Shown one piece after another: positions 36,865-51,400 of a stretch of 64,000 nt of DNA. This stretch comes from Sinonovacula constricta. Its lineage: Eukaryota > Mollusca > Bivalvia > Cardiida > Solecurtidae. The DNA lies in the NCBI GenBank assembly GCA_007844125.1, contig CM017571.1, positions 29,997,850 to 30,061,849 on the forward strand, read 5' to 3'. The notes under the pieces are model-generated. The model was not told where the DNA came from. It made no database searches and saw only the letters and a program-made list of their open reading frames with translations. Each line of letters opens with the position of its first letter. Within the stretch, counting starts at the first letter, position 1. The position numbers were made by a program, and so were the translations under genes.

Positions 36865-37719
36865 GTACATTATTGAGGAAAAAACAACAAACAATGAGTG
36901 GTACATCTGCAAAGACAATAAACATCAATTAAGTTTAAAAAAATGTGGTATTTGGGTGATATTTCAGATAAAAAATTACATACTGAAATTAAACTAACAA
37001 AAAAGTACACACAGAAAAACAGTGCAAATATAACATAAGCAAATGATAAGAAGTAATGGGTAACCCTTTTGTGAAACAAAGCATCAATAATAAACAAGCA
37101 TTATTTAGTTATATATATATATAATGATAATGGGCAAGTTATATTAACTGCTTAACAATGGTTAAGTTTATGAGTGAAAGCTAACATAATTTAGCTCTTC
37201 TCTAAAATAATGGGCATGAAAAATGACAGTAAAACAAACAGTTCCACTAGAGAGGTCTTTGTGGTAAAACAACTAGGTGAGGCTAAGACCAATTACACGC
37301 TTCTGATTGGTCAAACATTTCAATGCCATTTTCAGACTTCCAACAGGTTGTATTTAAATGAAGTAAAAAAAATAAAATCAACCAATCTGATCACTGAAAA
37401 CAGCCTCAATCTTAAAAGTTGAGTGATCTCCAAGATAACTCCCCCGAGCTTTTGACAAATGTATTTTTAACAAATTGATCTTCACGTACAATAATTCCTT
37501 AAAAACTGAAATTTTAAACTATTTGTTCATGTTCATTACAGATAAGTGTTATGCAATATGTAAGAAATTATCCCCAAACGAAAACTTAAGACTAAAAGCA
37601 ATCTCAACTGAGGAATGTCTACCAGTAGAGCAAAATGTTTTGATGGCGATATAGATTGCCTGCCAAGCAGAAGCCAATGAGAGCCATGAGTGGATAGTTT
37701 GCCCTGTATAAACCTCTAA

Positions 37720-37920
37720 ATGCAGTAGGTCCTCTCACTTGGATTACTCATTTTTTATGCTTGTACTCTTTGTAGTAGAAATTTCAGTTTGTTATTGTAC
37801 CATCTGCAAAAACACTGGCCAGAATTCCAACTAAAAGGACCTATCTATTATTTGGACTACTTCGGATATTATCTAACAAGGAAGACAATTTCCATTTCAC
37901 TTACGTATCCCATTGCAGTG
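37720..37920. repeat. Dispersed repeat family D copy
   Basis: TTTTTTATGCTTGTACTCTT, GTACCATCTGCAAAAACAC, CAACTAAAAGGACCTATC, TGGACTACTTCGGATATTAT and CTAACAAGGAAGACAATT match 20985-21310 in order and orientation. Lies in the probable OSBP 3' UTR or flank. Confidence 0.6.
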
Positions 37921-38879
37921 AATCTTTTTAAATTGTGATTTTTTTAAAACCCTATTACACAAACACTGGAAATAAAACACATATTTCTTTCTTACAAAAC
38001 AAACCCTGAATTAATTTTTATGCAAATTCTGGTAAAAGGTAATGATCAAAAATGTTTTCCAATTAAGGTGACTTATGAGATCATGATGTTCTATGAGTAG
38101 GGTGCATTGATAAATCTATAACCAGCATATGCTTAACAGTTTTCATACATATCTACAAGATATTATGGATAAAGCATAAACATGAATATGTGCAGTTAAA
38201 AGTCACAACCTCTGGCAAGTGAACTGGGTATCGGCTACTTGTAATGTGCAGATTGCTGTTGATTACGATATCATGCATGTGCAGTTTTATTTAAGTCTTG
38301 AATTAGTAGTCCTTGAAATGTTTACACAAAAAAATACTGCAACAATTTATTTTTGGAGAAAAAACAACAAAACAAAGGAATAGGTATCATATCAATATTA
38401 CTATCATATCAATATTACATTATCTGCATAGAAAAAACAACTCCTGCATAAATATTAAAGACAATTTCAATTCAAATATCTTCAAATAATAAATTTGTCA
38501 TATATGACTCCTATGAATATGTCAATAATCAGAGTCAGAGAAATATCTATTACAAATTTTGTTTTTTCACCCAAAGTATGTGTCTAATTATAATTTCATC
38601 ATATGTAACACAGTCTTTGGGCTGACCATGTTGCTATAAAAAGACTATAAAATGCTTAAGTATTTGTGATAATAAATTCATAAATCTGTACAAAATCACA
38701 AGTGCTGTAAAATTATTTCTCCTGTACATATACTCACCAAACAATAATAAAACATCCCTCCAGAATAATCCCTTCAAACCTCGGCTAGTTTATCTGTGTG
38801 ACACCCTTTATCTAAGCCCTTCTCTAGATATATAAATCGGTGTTCAGATTTTTATGTCAATGGAAATTTTGCACCAACA

Positions 38880-39030
38880 CTATTGTGGTCATATTGTGAT
38901 GTCCAGCTACCTACTGGCGCAAAAAGACACCTAATAAATGCCTGTGTAGAACCACAGGTATAACGCTGGTCAGATGGAAACCTTGAACTGATGGGAACTT
39001 TAACCCCTTCGGTGAGGTGTTAAAAGTTGA
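38880..39030 (-). mobile_element. SINE family B fragment
   Basis: GTGGTCATATTGTGATGTCC, TGTGTAGAACCACAGG and CTGGTCAGATGGAAACC resemble the family B tail and middle in reverse. The head near 39010-39030 is degenerate. Confidence 0.45.
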
Positions 39031-39446
39031 TGTCTATCATCTTGGGAACAAACACAAACTCTATTGTAATACACCTCTACTTCACCATATCATTCTTACA
39101 ACTCCACCTTAAGATGGTATTAATTTTTACACCATACATCTGTGATATATATGGTATTGGCTTTGCAATTACCAGAAGGAAAAAGGCAAGGGTCTTTAAC
39201 CCATTATTGCAATACTAACTACACTTCACTATTAAAAGATTTCCACTTCATCGTAAAGACATCACTACATTGCTCATCAGTGAGTGTTGATTGTGTGCAG
39301 AGGGCTTATACTAACATCCACACACACTACAGATGACAATCACTGAATAAAAGGGCAGGGCTCGAACCTCATAAACAACACAGCCAACACACTATGGACT
39401 TCTGTGTCACACTGGTAAGGTTAAAAATCATGACAGTGTATATATA

Positions 39447-42400
39447 TCACAGGTAAATATCTGGACAGCCTGCCCAGTATTGTTTACTTTTCCTCTCCCA
39501 ATATTCTCCTTGATATAGGAATAAAGGTTCCCCAGTGATATCGTCTTTGCCTTTCTTGAACCACATGGGTTCATGGAATGGGGGCTCCTCTCCTGCAATT
39601 AGACCAAGGATAATATTAAAGATGTTTATTTACAAAAAAACATTCAAACATTTTATTTATTAAATCTAACAATAGCAGAGTAGTAGTAGCAGCAGAAGTT
39701 GTAGTGGACACAGGAGTGATAGTGGTTAAAGTAGTAGAAGTAGCTGTAGAAGGAGTGGACAAAGAAGTAGTAGTGGTAGTAGTAAATGTAGCAGTAGTAG
39801 TAGAAGTGGTGAACAAAGTTGTAGTAGTGGAAGTAGCAGTTGCAGTAGTAGTAGTAGTGGTAAAATTAGTAGCAGTAGTAAGCTCTCTGCTTAGGTTGTG
39901 TGTTATTGAAAAAATCTCTAGTGTTACTTATGTCGCAATTCAATCTACAGAAAATTCTCTAAATGAATGTGTCTTGTTTCAGAATTGAGTAGGATGGATA
40001 TCTGTGGCTGAGAAGTTGCAGATTTACTACCCCAATAATGAAAACTTAGGGTACATACCCCTCTTGAGCGCCTCATCAGCCTCGGCCTCCATACGCTTCC
40101 GCTTGGCTCGCTGTTTCTCCTCCAACTGAACCTTGACTGTATTGGCCTTATCCCAGTCTCCTATCTCCATGCACCGCTGGTCGGGGCGTTTGCGGGCATC
40201 AGTTGGGGCCACTGTATCGTCAGGTTCATTTAACTCAATGGCAAGCTTAGTGAAGTAGTACATCTTCTCTGCACCAGGTCTGATGTGGAGGAGGAAAAGG
40301 ATGAGTTGTTGTATTCAAAACGATTTTAAACTAATTTGCAATTGCGTAAGTAGTACACACGCTTTTTCACACAAAATTGTTGTACAAATACAAAATTTAA
40401 CTGTTTGATTATTTCTTTTACAATTGTTACAGTTTAAAATTTGCATTTACCACACAGTCTAGAAAAAATTGTTTGTGAAAGGTGTGATTCCAGTTTGTTG
40501 TTTGTTAGGTTTATCGTCCCACCAAAGGTATTTCAGTTATCTGGGGACAGTGTCCACTTGAAGCAGATCTAGTGCTGCTTTCACTGTGTATAGCATGCCA
40601 TGAACACCTGGCATGATACCACACCCTGTCACATTATCATGACACCAGGCCAACCAGTCATGTAACTACCCTGATTTTTGCCTGAGCTTTAGCAAGGGAG
40701 CTATGCCACTACCATTTTCAATGTCTTTGGTAGGTCGTGACCCGGGATTGAACCCAGGGCTTCCAATACCTGGAGGTCAGGTAAAAAAGTCAGCTTCAAT
40801 CAACCTCCTTATAGCTTCTCTCTTAGGGGTCATACTTACGGCGGAGGAACACGTTTCCAGAGAAGTCTCTTTGGCCCAGTGGCAAAGACAGGTCTCTTGG
40901 ATGTGTCATCTACATGTAGAACCTGGGCCGCCTCAATCTGTGTGTCCCAGGTCCCTGTTAACACCCACTTGGCAGTCTCAGCTTTGTCCATTACCACACC
41001 AGTCACCTAGAAAGAAATTTCTTACCTTTAAACTGGCCAGCAAATATCAATCTAGCAAACTTGTGTAGACATTATTAGGCAAGCTGCCTTGGAAAATTAA
41101 TGATATTATTCTTAATAGGAAGGGATTTCAATATGAAAATCTGACAAAAGGGGGTGCCCTATGGCATAGTGGTAGAGTCGCAGATTTGTTACACCACTGT
41201 CTGCTTTGCCTCTCACTGCGTAGGTTCGAGTCAAGTTCAGGGCGAAGGACTTAAGGTCTTCCAGCTGACTTGCTGTGTGCCGGTAAGATGTCTGGGGTCT
41301 TCCTCCACCAACAAGATGAACGTTGCTATAATGATCACAAATGGTCACTCCAATGTATTTCATAAAATGAAAATGTGACAAACACCTCTGGGTATTAAAA
41401 TTTTACATTAAAATATGAGTATTCTTGAGATTTAACCACCATTTTAGCAATGCTGACTACATATTACTGATTAGGAAGCAGAGAGTCTTATCAAGACCTG
41501 TCCATATACAGCGCACTCCACTGTTCTCAGTGTTGGATAATATATAGAAAATTGTAAAAGTGGAAAAGGGGTGTAACTCCACCAAAATTTATTAAGGTTT
41601 ATATCTCATTTAAACAGGATCTGATTTCGATAGTGAACATGCGTTCCAAGTTTGAGGAGAAAATCTTTGCGAAATGGATCTTCATAAAAAGGTTGGCCAA
41701 CATCAAAGTCCCCCCTTACAGAATCTAACTTTAAACTACCTTTCTGGGCTTTTCACGTGAGAAGTAGCTGTATGGGTAGTACTTGAGGTGGCACTTGTCT
41801 CCATTTTTGTGGTTCACAATGTCCATCTCCCCATGGTGGTCAACCCACAGTTTGCCGACAATGATGTTATGGACAGTTGTCGTCACCTTCCTCCATGTGT
41901 AGTGATTGCCAGAGTTCTCAAACAACAGGTGGGCTATACCTGTAAATATTTAAAACAAATGTATACATTCACATCATACTAAGTTTTCCCTGACAAATGA
42001 CAAGGCTATACCTGTAAATATTTAAAACAAATGTATACATTCACATCATACTAAGTTTTCCCTGACAAATGACAAACAACAATCACAATTCTTTTAATTA
42101 TTATTCATCCTCACTAAAACAGCTTGACCTCACTATAATAAACATTTTTGGTAGCTGTGATGTCTTTTTAAAAACAAAACTAATAAAGCAATTTGTACTT
42201 TGTATTGAGCAACAGACACGATGATAAACATGCTTGTAAATAGTGAACAATACCATTCTTCTACAATCTTTAAACAACAATCTTCTACAATTATACTAAA
42301 AGGATAGACATATACAATCTGATAATTAAATTTTTTCAATTTTCCTCTACATAATAAAAAGAAGCTTATAATATTTATACTCATTAGCCGCATACATTTC

Positions 42401-45400
42401 TTAAAAACCTGACTAATTCTTAGAAATTTGCTAATTACTGCAACAGACAATTCCAAGACTTTTTTTGTAGATGAATATTTTGTATTCAAAGCATACTGAC
42501 ACTTGATAGGTCATACAATGTCATACACATTGAAGTTTAACCAGGAATAGAGTCTCATCAGGTTAAAATTAAAATATATGAGTAGAAATATAAAACTCTA
42601 TCATGTTAAAATAATGTAAATTATAATTGAAAACAGGTTAGCATATTACAGTTTGTTTGTTTTTGTTTTTTGGGTTTTATGGCACACAGACACTTGACAG
42701 GTCATGCCCAATATTACAATTTGTATTTTGGGTTTTACGGCACACCAACACCTGACAGGTCATACGGTGCTAAAATATTTTGAAAATGACCAACCATTTT
42801 CAGAAACTCATTTTCAGAAACTAGTTTAAACCTTCTTAGTAGAAGTCTTGCTAGAAGGATAGGAGTGGAACAGTCCTTACCAACGTGTGTAAATGAAGAG
42901 CTAAATCTTAATACCAACCTGTGGGGACAATCTGGAGATATTTGCCCCGGAATTTACTGCCCATGGTGAACTCCTGCCAAAATTTCCAGCCCCGCCCTTC
43001 CGCATACATGGCAACTGTTGGTGGGTGGTGACTCACCTAGACAACACAAAAGAGTGTTTGTGAAGATTAGGCATCTTATTTATAAAAGTTTCCTCTCACA
43101 TATAAACTAAGAAATTCCCTTAATCTTTGCAAAGACTAAAAAAATTCTAAATAATTGTCTTGTATCTAAGAAAATATTTTTAAGAATATTTCTTAGTTTA
43201 AGTAAAAAAAACAACAACAAAGATTATTTATGAATATAACCCAAAGCTCATAACAGTAGTTGAGACAATTATGCGGAAATTGGTTCATGCAAAAATATTC
43301 AAACATGAGCACTGAGGCATCCATTTATTTAATGTAACACCAGACAGGGGATAATGAGTCATGGGAGCTGCGCTAGCTCCTATTTTTACAGTGCTGGGTA
43401 GTATAAAATAAGACTGATAGGAAGAAGTTTTCAAAGATTGAAGTTACTATCCGACAATTTTCAAGAAATGGACATTAACAAAAGAGTTAACTAAAGCCAA
43501 TGGAAATGAGGGTCATAGCTTCAAATGAAGGTGTAATTATTTTCTTTCTTGCCCTATTAATTGCCAAAACCCAAGTAAAAATGTATCAAAAATATTATTT
43601 TACAAAAAATCAGCACAGGTAAATACAAAGGCACCAGCTAGTTAAGGTTTTGATACTGTTTCTTTGATGAAGAGACAGATCAAAGGAATACATCGAGCAC
43701 TGAGAGACTTTTAAAACTTATAACGTGTGTCCAGGGCAAAAAACCTTTTACAACTTAAAAAGACATCTATCCAGGGTCATGTGCACTAAATAGTTGGAAA
43801 TTGCAATTATGACAATATTTATGTCCACACAACTTACATATCTACAACTAAACAAACAACAAGACCCACTTGTTCTGCTATAGATCTCCATCCTAGGTCA
43901 TCCATCCGGTCAAGTTCATACGTCTCCCCTAGTAATGGGTTGAATGGTTTGGTTGTCCGGTTGACGGTTGTGGAGAATGCCGAGATGGTAAATGCCGTCA
44001 CATACGCTAGCTGCTCTGCAGAGTCTTCACATGTGGATGCCTCGTGAAGTAGACTTGCGTATTCGAAGTCTTCAGTGATTCTTTGTAACATGGACAGAGG
44101 CTCACTAAAGTTAACCTGTAGAATCAATAAATGTCACTGGAATTGACCCATGCCAATGGAGATGCAATGACCTTTAATATGACCTTGACCTTGGCTGCTG
44201 CACTTGCAAATGGCACAAGGGACACACCTTTGAGATTATGCCAGCAAGATGGTGGTTTGATTAGATATCTTTTTGACAGTGCTAAGTTGTGGCCAAGTAA
44301 CTAATACATAGCATGAGGATGCGTTAGATTACCATGAGGTAGAGTCCGTCCAAAAAAAGAATGACCTTTAACACAATGTTTAATATGACCTTGACTTAAA
44401 GGTGGTATCCGACAGTTTAGACCAAAGCATTTTTTCTCCAATAACCAAATAAGTCATGGTTTAATGAAAAGGTCTTTGAAAATGCTCTTCATTAATCTGT
44501 GTAAACAGAGCAGCACAAATCTGCACTTGTCATTGCAAACAGGACTTTCCTATCTGAGCCACACAGCAGATATAGCTATTTTTAAACTAAGAAAGCTATG
44601 TGAACTTACGATTGTGCTCACGTTATATCATCTTCAGCATTGTCCGTACTGACGTCGATATTTATTTTTTAGCAGAGATCACTATCTTCATTATTTATAG
44701 ACAGGGAAATAAAGAACATTTAGAGTGATGCTTTCTTAATTTGTAGGTCTGACTAAAGTATGAGTTAAGCGGAAATTATACCAGGGCAAAATGTTGTTAT
44801 ATGTATCAGATATAGGCAAACTGTTGGATACCACCTAAAAATGGTCGCTCTTGTAAATGCCAAGCCCACCATAATTTTTAATAGGAAAATAAGATTATCC
44901 ACATATATTAAAAATGTGCACTACATTACACACAAGTAAGTTTGTAAGGTAGGAAAGTTTGATTAAAGTATTGTCAATAATGTGGAAGTTACAGCTAAAA
45001 AGTGTGACTGGTATATTAGAGGTCATTAAAATGGAATATGTTGCTAATGAGATGAAACGTAGAAGGCTGTGGTTGTACGGCTGTGTAGACGGAAGTCTGA
45101 CGACTGGGTCTTTAACAGCTGACTCATGATCAGTTACTGGAACAAAACCCAGCAGACATGACATAAGCCCTGGTAGTGGATTAAGCCTTGCAGATGCCTT
45201 GGATTAATGCAAGTGGCATAAAGATACAGAAATGTCCCATAAGTAAAAGTCTGGAGAATGAGATGTCATATTATTAATGATTAATAAAATATAATTAATA
45301 TATGATTGTGTGATCTTCGCAATATACCAATTGCATTAAAAATTAACAATAATATCTGACATAAAAATAATAGTTTGATGCAATACTGTATATGACAGAA

Positions 45401-48400
45401 GGCCTTCTATCAGTTAACCAGTTATAACATTTCATTGGTTAATAACCTTTACAAATTGTTTTTGCAGGATCACATGCTTAGATAACTACACATACTGTTA
45501 GACATTTGGCAGCAAATAGTGTCTATTAAATCTATGAACAATCTTCATGAAAGAAATTTGAAAATACTGAACCTTTGGTCCACCCAGCTGGTATTATTTA
45601 TAGGACTGGACCATATTTTACTGGATCAATAGGATTTTGGCACTAAAGTCTGGTAAGCTAACCTGAGGTGTTATGAGTGGTTGGGTTAAGTAAAAGACTG
45701 TAAAGTGCTGTTTAGATTAGTATATATGTTTTCATAATAATTCAGAATTTTGAAAAGGATGTGGCTAAAAAATTTCTGGTGTCCCATAAGTCCTTTTAAA
45801 ATTTAGTGGACCAACAGAGATTTTGTTGGACTCAGGCCACAGTCCACTGGGTTTTGTCGCGGACAGTCTTAATAAGCTTGACCCAAGTAAAAGCTAGCAG
45901 ATGTACCATCAATGGCAAAGACCTGAACAATACTTTCTATTATTATTAGATTAATATTTAAATGACTTTTTAACGTAATTAATACTTTAGCTAAAATGAT
46001 ACATTCTTTGAATAGAAGAGAATTCTTACGGGCATAGGGATCTTGCTGAGTTCCTTGCCTATACAGTTCTTCATAATGCCCCATAGATTGAGGCTGTAGT
46101 TTGGCCGTAGTGGGATACTGGTTCGTCTCTGTTTCCTTCCTACCATAGAATTCGTGGTGTTATTAACTGGAGCAACAGCTGACAACTCTGATACAGCTTT
46201 CTTTTCCCGCTTCCTGAGTTTTTTCTGTTTTAAAAGCAATTGAAAGAAAGGTCAGGATAAAATAAATGTCAAGATAATTAAATGCAAATATTATCAGGTT
46301 TTTCCCCCCCTTTCTGTTCCTATTTAACAGCCTAATAAACAGTTTGGGCTCTTACTTAATATACTGATGAGTAAATTTATCATAAGATCATTAGATTTAT
46401 TTTATTAAATAAACCAAATAATGACGCAATAGCTCAGGTGGTAGAGCGTCGGCTTTCGGATCGGGAGGTCGTGGGTTCGAACCCTGGCCGGTCAAACCAG
46501 AGACTTTAAAGTTGGTAGTAGTGGCTTCCCTCCTAACGCTCGGGGCTAAGGGGACAGCAATACGCCTGACTCGTCGGTGTCAGTATAATGGACCGGCCAG
46601 GATTCAGTCCCTGGGCACCTCATAAGTGCCCCTGTGCTATAATGATAGAAATGTCGCTGCGCAGTATCGGCAAAAAATACCGGCTATCCCAAATAATGAC
46701 ATGTTTAATAAACTATTCTGAGTGATCATGACAGCACAATGGTCATGTTACTGACACAAATAAAACATACTTTGGTACAACTATGCTGTTTTTGAGTGAA
46801 AGGATCGAAGAGTATTCTACCATGTTGAGTATAGATTAAATGATATTGAGACTTAGAGCCAGACGATATTAATGATGTGCCTCTATCAATTATTTGCAAT
46901 TTTGATAATGACTGTTTTTTAAGTGGGTTTTTGTCACCAACAATATCAGTAATCCAGAGACAGTGTTCACTTAAAGCAGAAATATTGCCTTCTTCATTGA
47001 AAAAGCATGCAATAAACTATGATTATGCATAACATTATACTATACTCAGTCATGGTATCCTTACACTGGGCTATTTAAAAAAAAAAAATCATTACAATTC
47101 CTTCAGTGTAACCAAGTGCAATCATCAAAAAACACATCTGATCATTTGTCGCAACTAAATTTAAGAGCATACAAATTAATTTGATAAAATTTAGCACCTG
47201 ACAGGTTGGATTTTGCACAGATAGTGCCTTCAATTGCAGTACAATAACTTTAAAACTAAAAAAAGAGAGACCTTTTTTTTCTGTATCTTAAACAAAACTT
47301 CGGGCATGTAAAATGTGTTTCAGGTCAAAGAATCTCTAAATGTTACATTTCCAAATGATATTTAATTATTGAATGTTAATTTCAAAGACATGCAAATGAA
47401 CTAGCTTACTGCACCCCAACCCCTTTTTAAAACTTTTGTATGAAACAACCTGTGATTTAACCAGGGGCCCAGTGTACCCTGAGACAAAACTTGTTTACTG
47501 CAATTTATTAATTTATTTCATGATTTGTACTGCCCCCCCCCCCCAAAGGTTAAGATATTGTTACATGTATCTAACATAGGAAAACCATTGCATACCACCT
47601 TAAATTCTCTATCAGGTTTTGTTTCAACTTTAATAACATGTTGGATAGAAATTTAAACTGATTTTGGACAAAAAGACCAAAATCATTACAGTGTGGGTCA
47701 AGAGGAGTTAAAATTTAATTGTAAGATACATCATGATCATAAATACATTACAAGTGTCCAGTTTTTATTGGTGGACAAAGACCAAATGATATCTGTCTGA
47801 GTCGAAACAGTGGTGCTCTGCAGGTCAGTTGGAAGACCAACCCACGCTTAAGTTACCCAATCATGACTCTAAACTACTTAGTGAGGTGTCGAGCTTTTAC
47901 AAATAAACACCTCTAATGACTAAACTAAGGACCCCCTTTTTATATTAATGTTACCTATTAACAAAAAGATATAATCAGTTACACATACTGTTTTTTCCTG
48001 GTATATGCCTGCCTCTCCTCCTCCGTTATCCTCCTCCCCATCATAGTCAGATTCTGTGCTGTACTGCTCTCCATCATAGAGCTTCGTGTCGAAACTCATA
48101 TCACTACTGGTTCGTCTGTACACAGAAATATTAAGTATCATTTGTTTGTGTTTTTTTTTATTGGGGTTATTGTCCCACCAACTGTATTTCAGTTATCTGG
48201 AGGCGGTATCCACTTGAAGCAGTTATAACGCTGCCTTCACTCTGTACAGCATGCTGTAAACAAATGGCATGATACCACACCCAGTCACATTATCCTGACA
48301 CCAGGCCAACCAGTCATGGAACTACCCTTATATTTGCTTGAGCGTTAGCAAAGGAGCTATACCACTACCATTTTCAATCACTTTGGTGTGTCGTGGCCCA

Positions 48401-51400
48401 GGATCGAAGCCGAGGCCTCTAGTACCTGGAGCTGACACTCTACCAATTGCACTACCAAGTCTGGTTAAATATCATTTGAATTTATGTTATTATAATAGCA
48501 ATAGAAAATCTTACTGCCAATAATACAACACCTCAAAGGGAAAGTTTATATAATAAAGAAACCAATTGACGGAGTTGTTCTTATTCTAAACTGTATTAGC
48601 AATATAGTTTAAGGTGAAGGACTTTTTGTTTAAATATATCAGAGCGATACAATTATAGTTATTATAGTAATTGGATGCAGACCTAAAACAAATGTCTGGA
48701 CAGAACAACTAGCACACCGCAGATCAGCTAAAACACAATGCTACATTTGTTTTTTGTTTTTCAATCTTTTTCTTCAGACCTGGACTTGAATCCATACTGG
48801 GATTGATTAGGAGTTACAGGAGTACAACATGATGAAAAATGTTTTTCGATCAATCTTTTTTAAATATTTTACATAGTCAATGTGTATGTGTGCTTCAAAG
48901 TCATACTTAACCCACCTGTGGCCACCGCCGAGACTTGAACCTTTCAGGGCCACCACCTCATGGTAATCTAACGCATCCTCAAAATCATCCTCTTCTGAAC
49001 ATGACTCACCCCCATGACCTCCTGCAGAAGACACATATAGAAATTATTAAGGAAGAGGAAGCACATTTTTCACACTGTTTTCTTTTTGAGGTATAACACC
49101 CCAGCAAAAAATCTTTCAATTATGTGTTCACATAAAGCAAACACAGTGCAGCAATCACATTTATAGCATGCCATAAACACTTGACACGATACCCAATCTA
49201 GTCATTACTATGACAACCAGGTAAAACTGTCATGGAACAACCTATGTAATGGTTCCAGCATTAGCAAGGTAGCTTTACAATTTACACTAGCATTTTTGTC
49301 TAAAGCTGGTATTTTCTTGCTAGGATATGAACCCAGATTCTTCTGTCCCTGGATGGTAGGATCTACCTTTTAAACCACTAGCATCAGTTATTACACTCTG
49401 ATCAAGTTTATTAAGATTAAATACATGAAGCTATAATGAAATATATTTTTATCTTATAAACAGAAAGATTTATATTTTCATTAAAGAATTGTGCATATAA
49501 CATGTATACACAGCACTTTAATAAATAAGTAGCTTACATAACAAGTCCATAACGGTTTTGAAAAGATTTTGAAATTCTAATTGGCCTTTGAAAATGCAAA
49601 ATATGTTCATTTCTAAGACTGAAAATCACTGGTTAAAATGACATCCATTATACTGCAACATGATATCACTAAATATTGCAATATATATATATTTTCATAA
49701 GAACAGACTAAGTGGTTTCTATTCAATGAGAAACCTGACCAGGCTTACCCACACTCACTATTAAGGCCAACTCACTATTAAGTCCACTTTGAGTCAGAAT
49801 GAAAGGTGGACTTAACAGAGAGACTTTACTGTAAATACACTATAAAGACTCGAAAAGGACAGCTTCTGAAACTAGACACATGTTGAGACAATGGATACTG
49901 ATGCAGATGAGATGCTGAACATAATGTTTGTGTTAGATTAACTGTCCCTTGTCAAACTTTACAACTCTACTTTCAATAAAGAGAAAAAAAGAAGGTTAAA
50001 GGTCAAGAACCTACACAGATTGAACCACTTTACTGCCAGAAAGTCGGTCACAATCACAATTATGCTAAGTCACACAATAGTCTGATTACAGTATTTAGTC
50101 TCATTCAAGAGGGGAGTTAATTTTATGTTATATTACTCATTGTAATGTAATGATAAAAAATGTGAGTGGATCATTGGACACAATTATGCATCTAATACCA
50201 TATGGAGGGTTATTCTGCGAGGTTTAATTTTCATGTGTTAATTTCCGGGGATTTTTAAAAAAATCGAACCTACAAAATACCCCTTGTTGAAGACCAAAAC
50301 ATACGTTCATTTATACCAGTGTTCCATTTTTATAGCACACATGTAAACAAAACCCTCAATATGTTTACTTCACGTCCAGTTTGATATTACCATCATAATA
50401 TTTTCTACCTGAATAAAGTACACAGCCCTCGAAATGTCTCTGAAGGTGATGCATTGACACACAGAGTAGCATAGGCAAAGCAAAAGTTCAAGAAAGAACT
50501 TAACACAACAATAAACAAAAGTTTGGTTCGTTACATGCATGATTCCTACAAGAAGAGAGCTGCGGCCTTAGAAAAATGCCGGAATCACAAAGAGGAAATT
50601 AAAGAATCTGAGAGTAGCCTGCCGAAGAAAAAGAGAGGCCATTCTCTTAATTTGGGAGACAACAGCATGAAAGGAGACATTCGTGTCCTACAATGACTCT
50701 GAAGCAGTTGTGAACATGGCCATTGTGATGAGCTCTAGACTTGGAATTGTAAGGAGAAAATCCTAATCTGTTGAGAATGGTGGACACATATAAATTACTT
50801 AGGACTGGACAAAATATCAATTACTGCAGACTGGAAAAGTCGTTGCTTAAAACTAATGAACATGGTCAAACGAAAAGGAAGTACAAGTGCTAGATCTCTT
50901 CCATAGAATTTCCCTGAAATCAAAACAGTTTCTGCAAAGGATCATTGACTGTGTTGGTGAACATCCAATCCCCGACAACTTGATCATCAACTTTGATCAG
51001 ACTGGCCTTCAGTACATCACGTGTGGAGATTGGACTATGGAAACTGAGAAAACAAAGCATGTTGAGGTAGCTGGCTTAAGTGACAAGCGTATGAAAACAG
51101 CAGTAGTAGCATCAACTGCCAGTGCTGAACTTCTGTCGCCACAGATAATCTATGATGGAAACAAGAGGCCATCAGAGACGGGTGATGCTCCCCGAATGGG
51201 TACTTTGTCACAAAAAAAGGTTAGTTGTATGAATATTGAGGTTTATTTTGAAAATGTTGTAGTACTATGAAATCAGACATAAACATAAACAAAGGGCAAT
51301 GACTTAACAAGAGCCGGTCAAACCGGGTAGTTTGTCAAAAACAGTTGTAAAATCCGACTTCAAATAACGAAGTTATGGGCCGGACAAGGTTTTGCTGCAA

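Larger units (their letters stand above)
29216..39446. other. Intergenic region between convergent B3GLCT and OSBP 3' ends
   Basis: No exon-like conserved reading frame was recognised. The part nearest 39446 must include the OSBP 3' UTR (minus strand); its end cannot be fixed because many minus-strand AATAAA candidates exist, for example the one at about 33993-33999. Contents noted separately: a SINE at 30289-30556, tandem duplications at 30859-30944 and 31400-31790, an A-rich degenerate repeat at 34640-34960, a MITE at 36401-36864, repeat copies at 37720-37920 and a SINE remnant at 38880-39030. Several segments (34260-34380, 35490-35600, 37260-37430) share GACCAATCAGA-like words and may be copies of an old repeat. 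Open frames at 32237-32464, 32673-32906 and 33411-33641 show no family features. Confidence 0.5.

Noticed and set aside
39616..39988. Thr-rich (minus) or Val-rich (plus) proteins
   Set aside because: Translations of the (AGT)n microsatellite lying in an OSBP intron.
46426..46497. A functional tRNA gene
   Set aside because: A and B boxes are intact but the sequence continues into a SINE body flanked by an 11-bp target duplication; it is a retroposon head.
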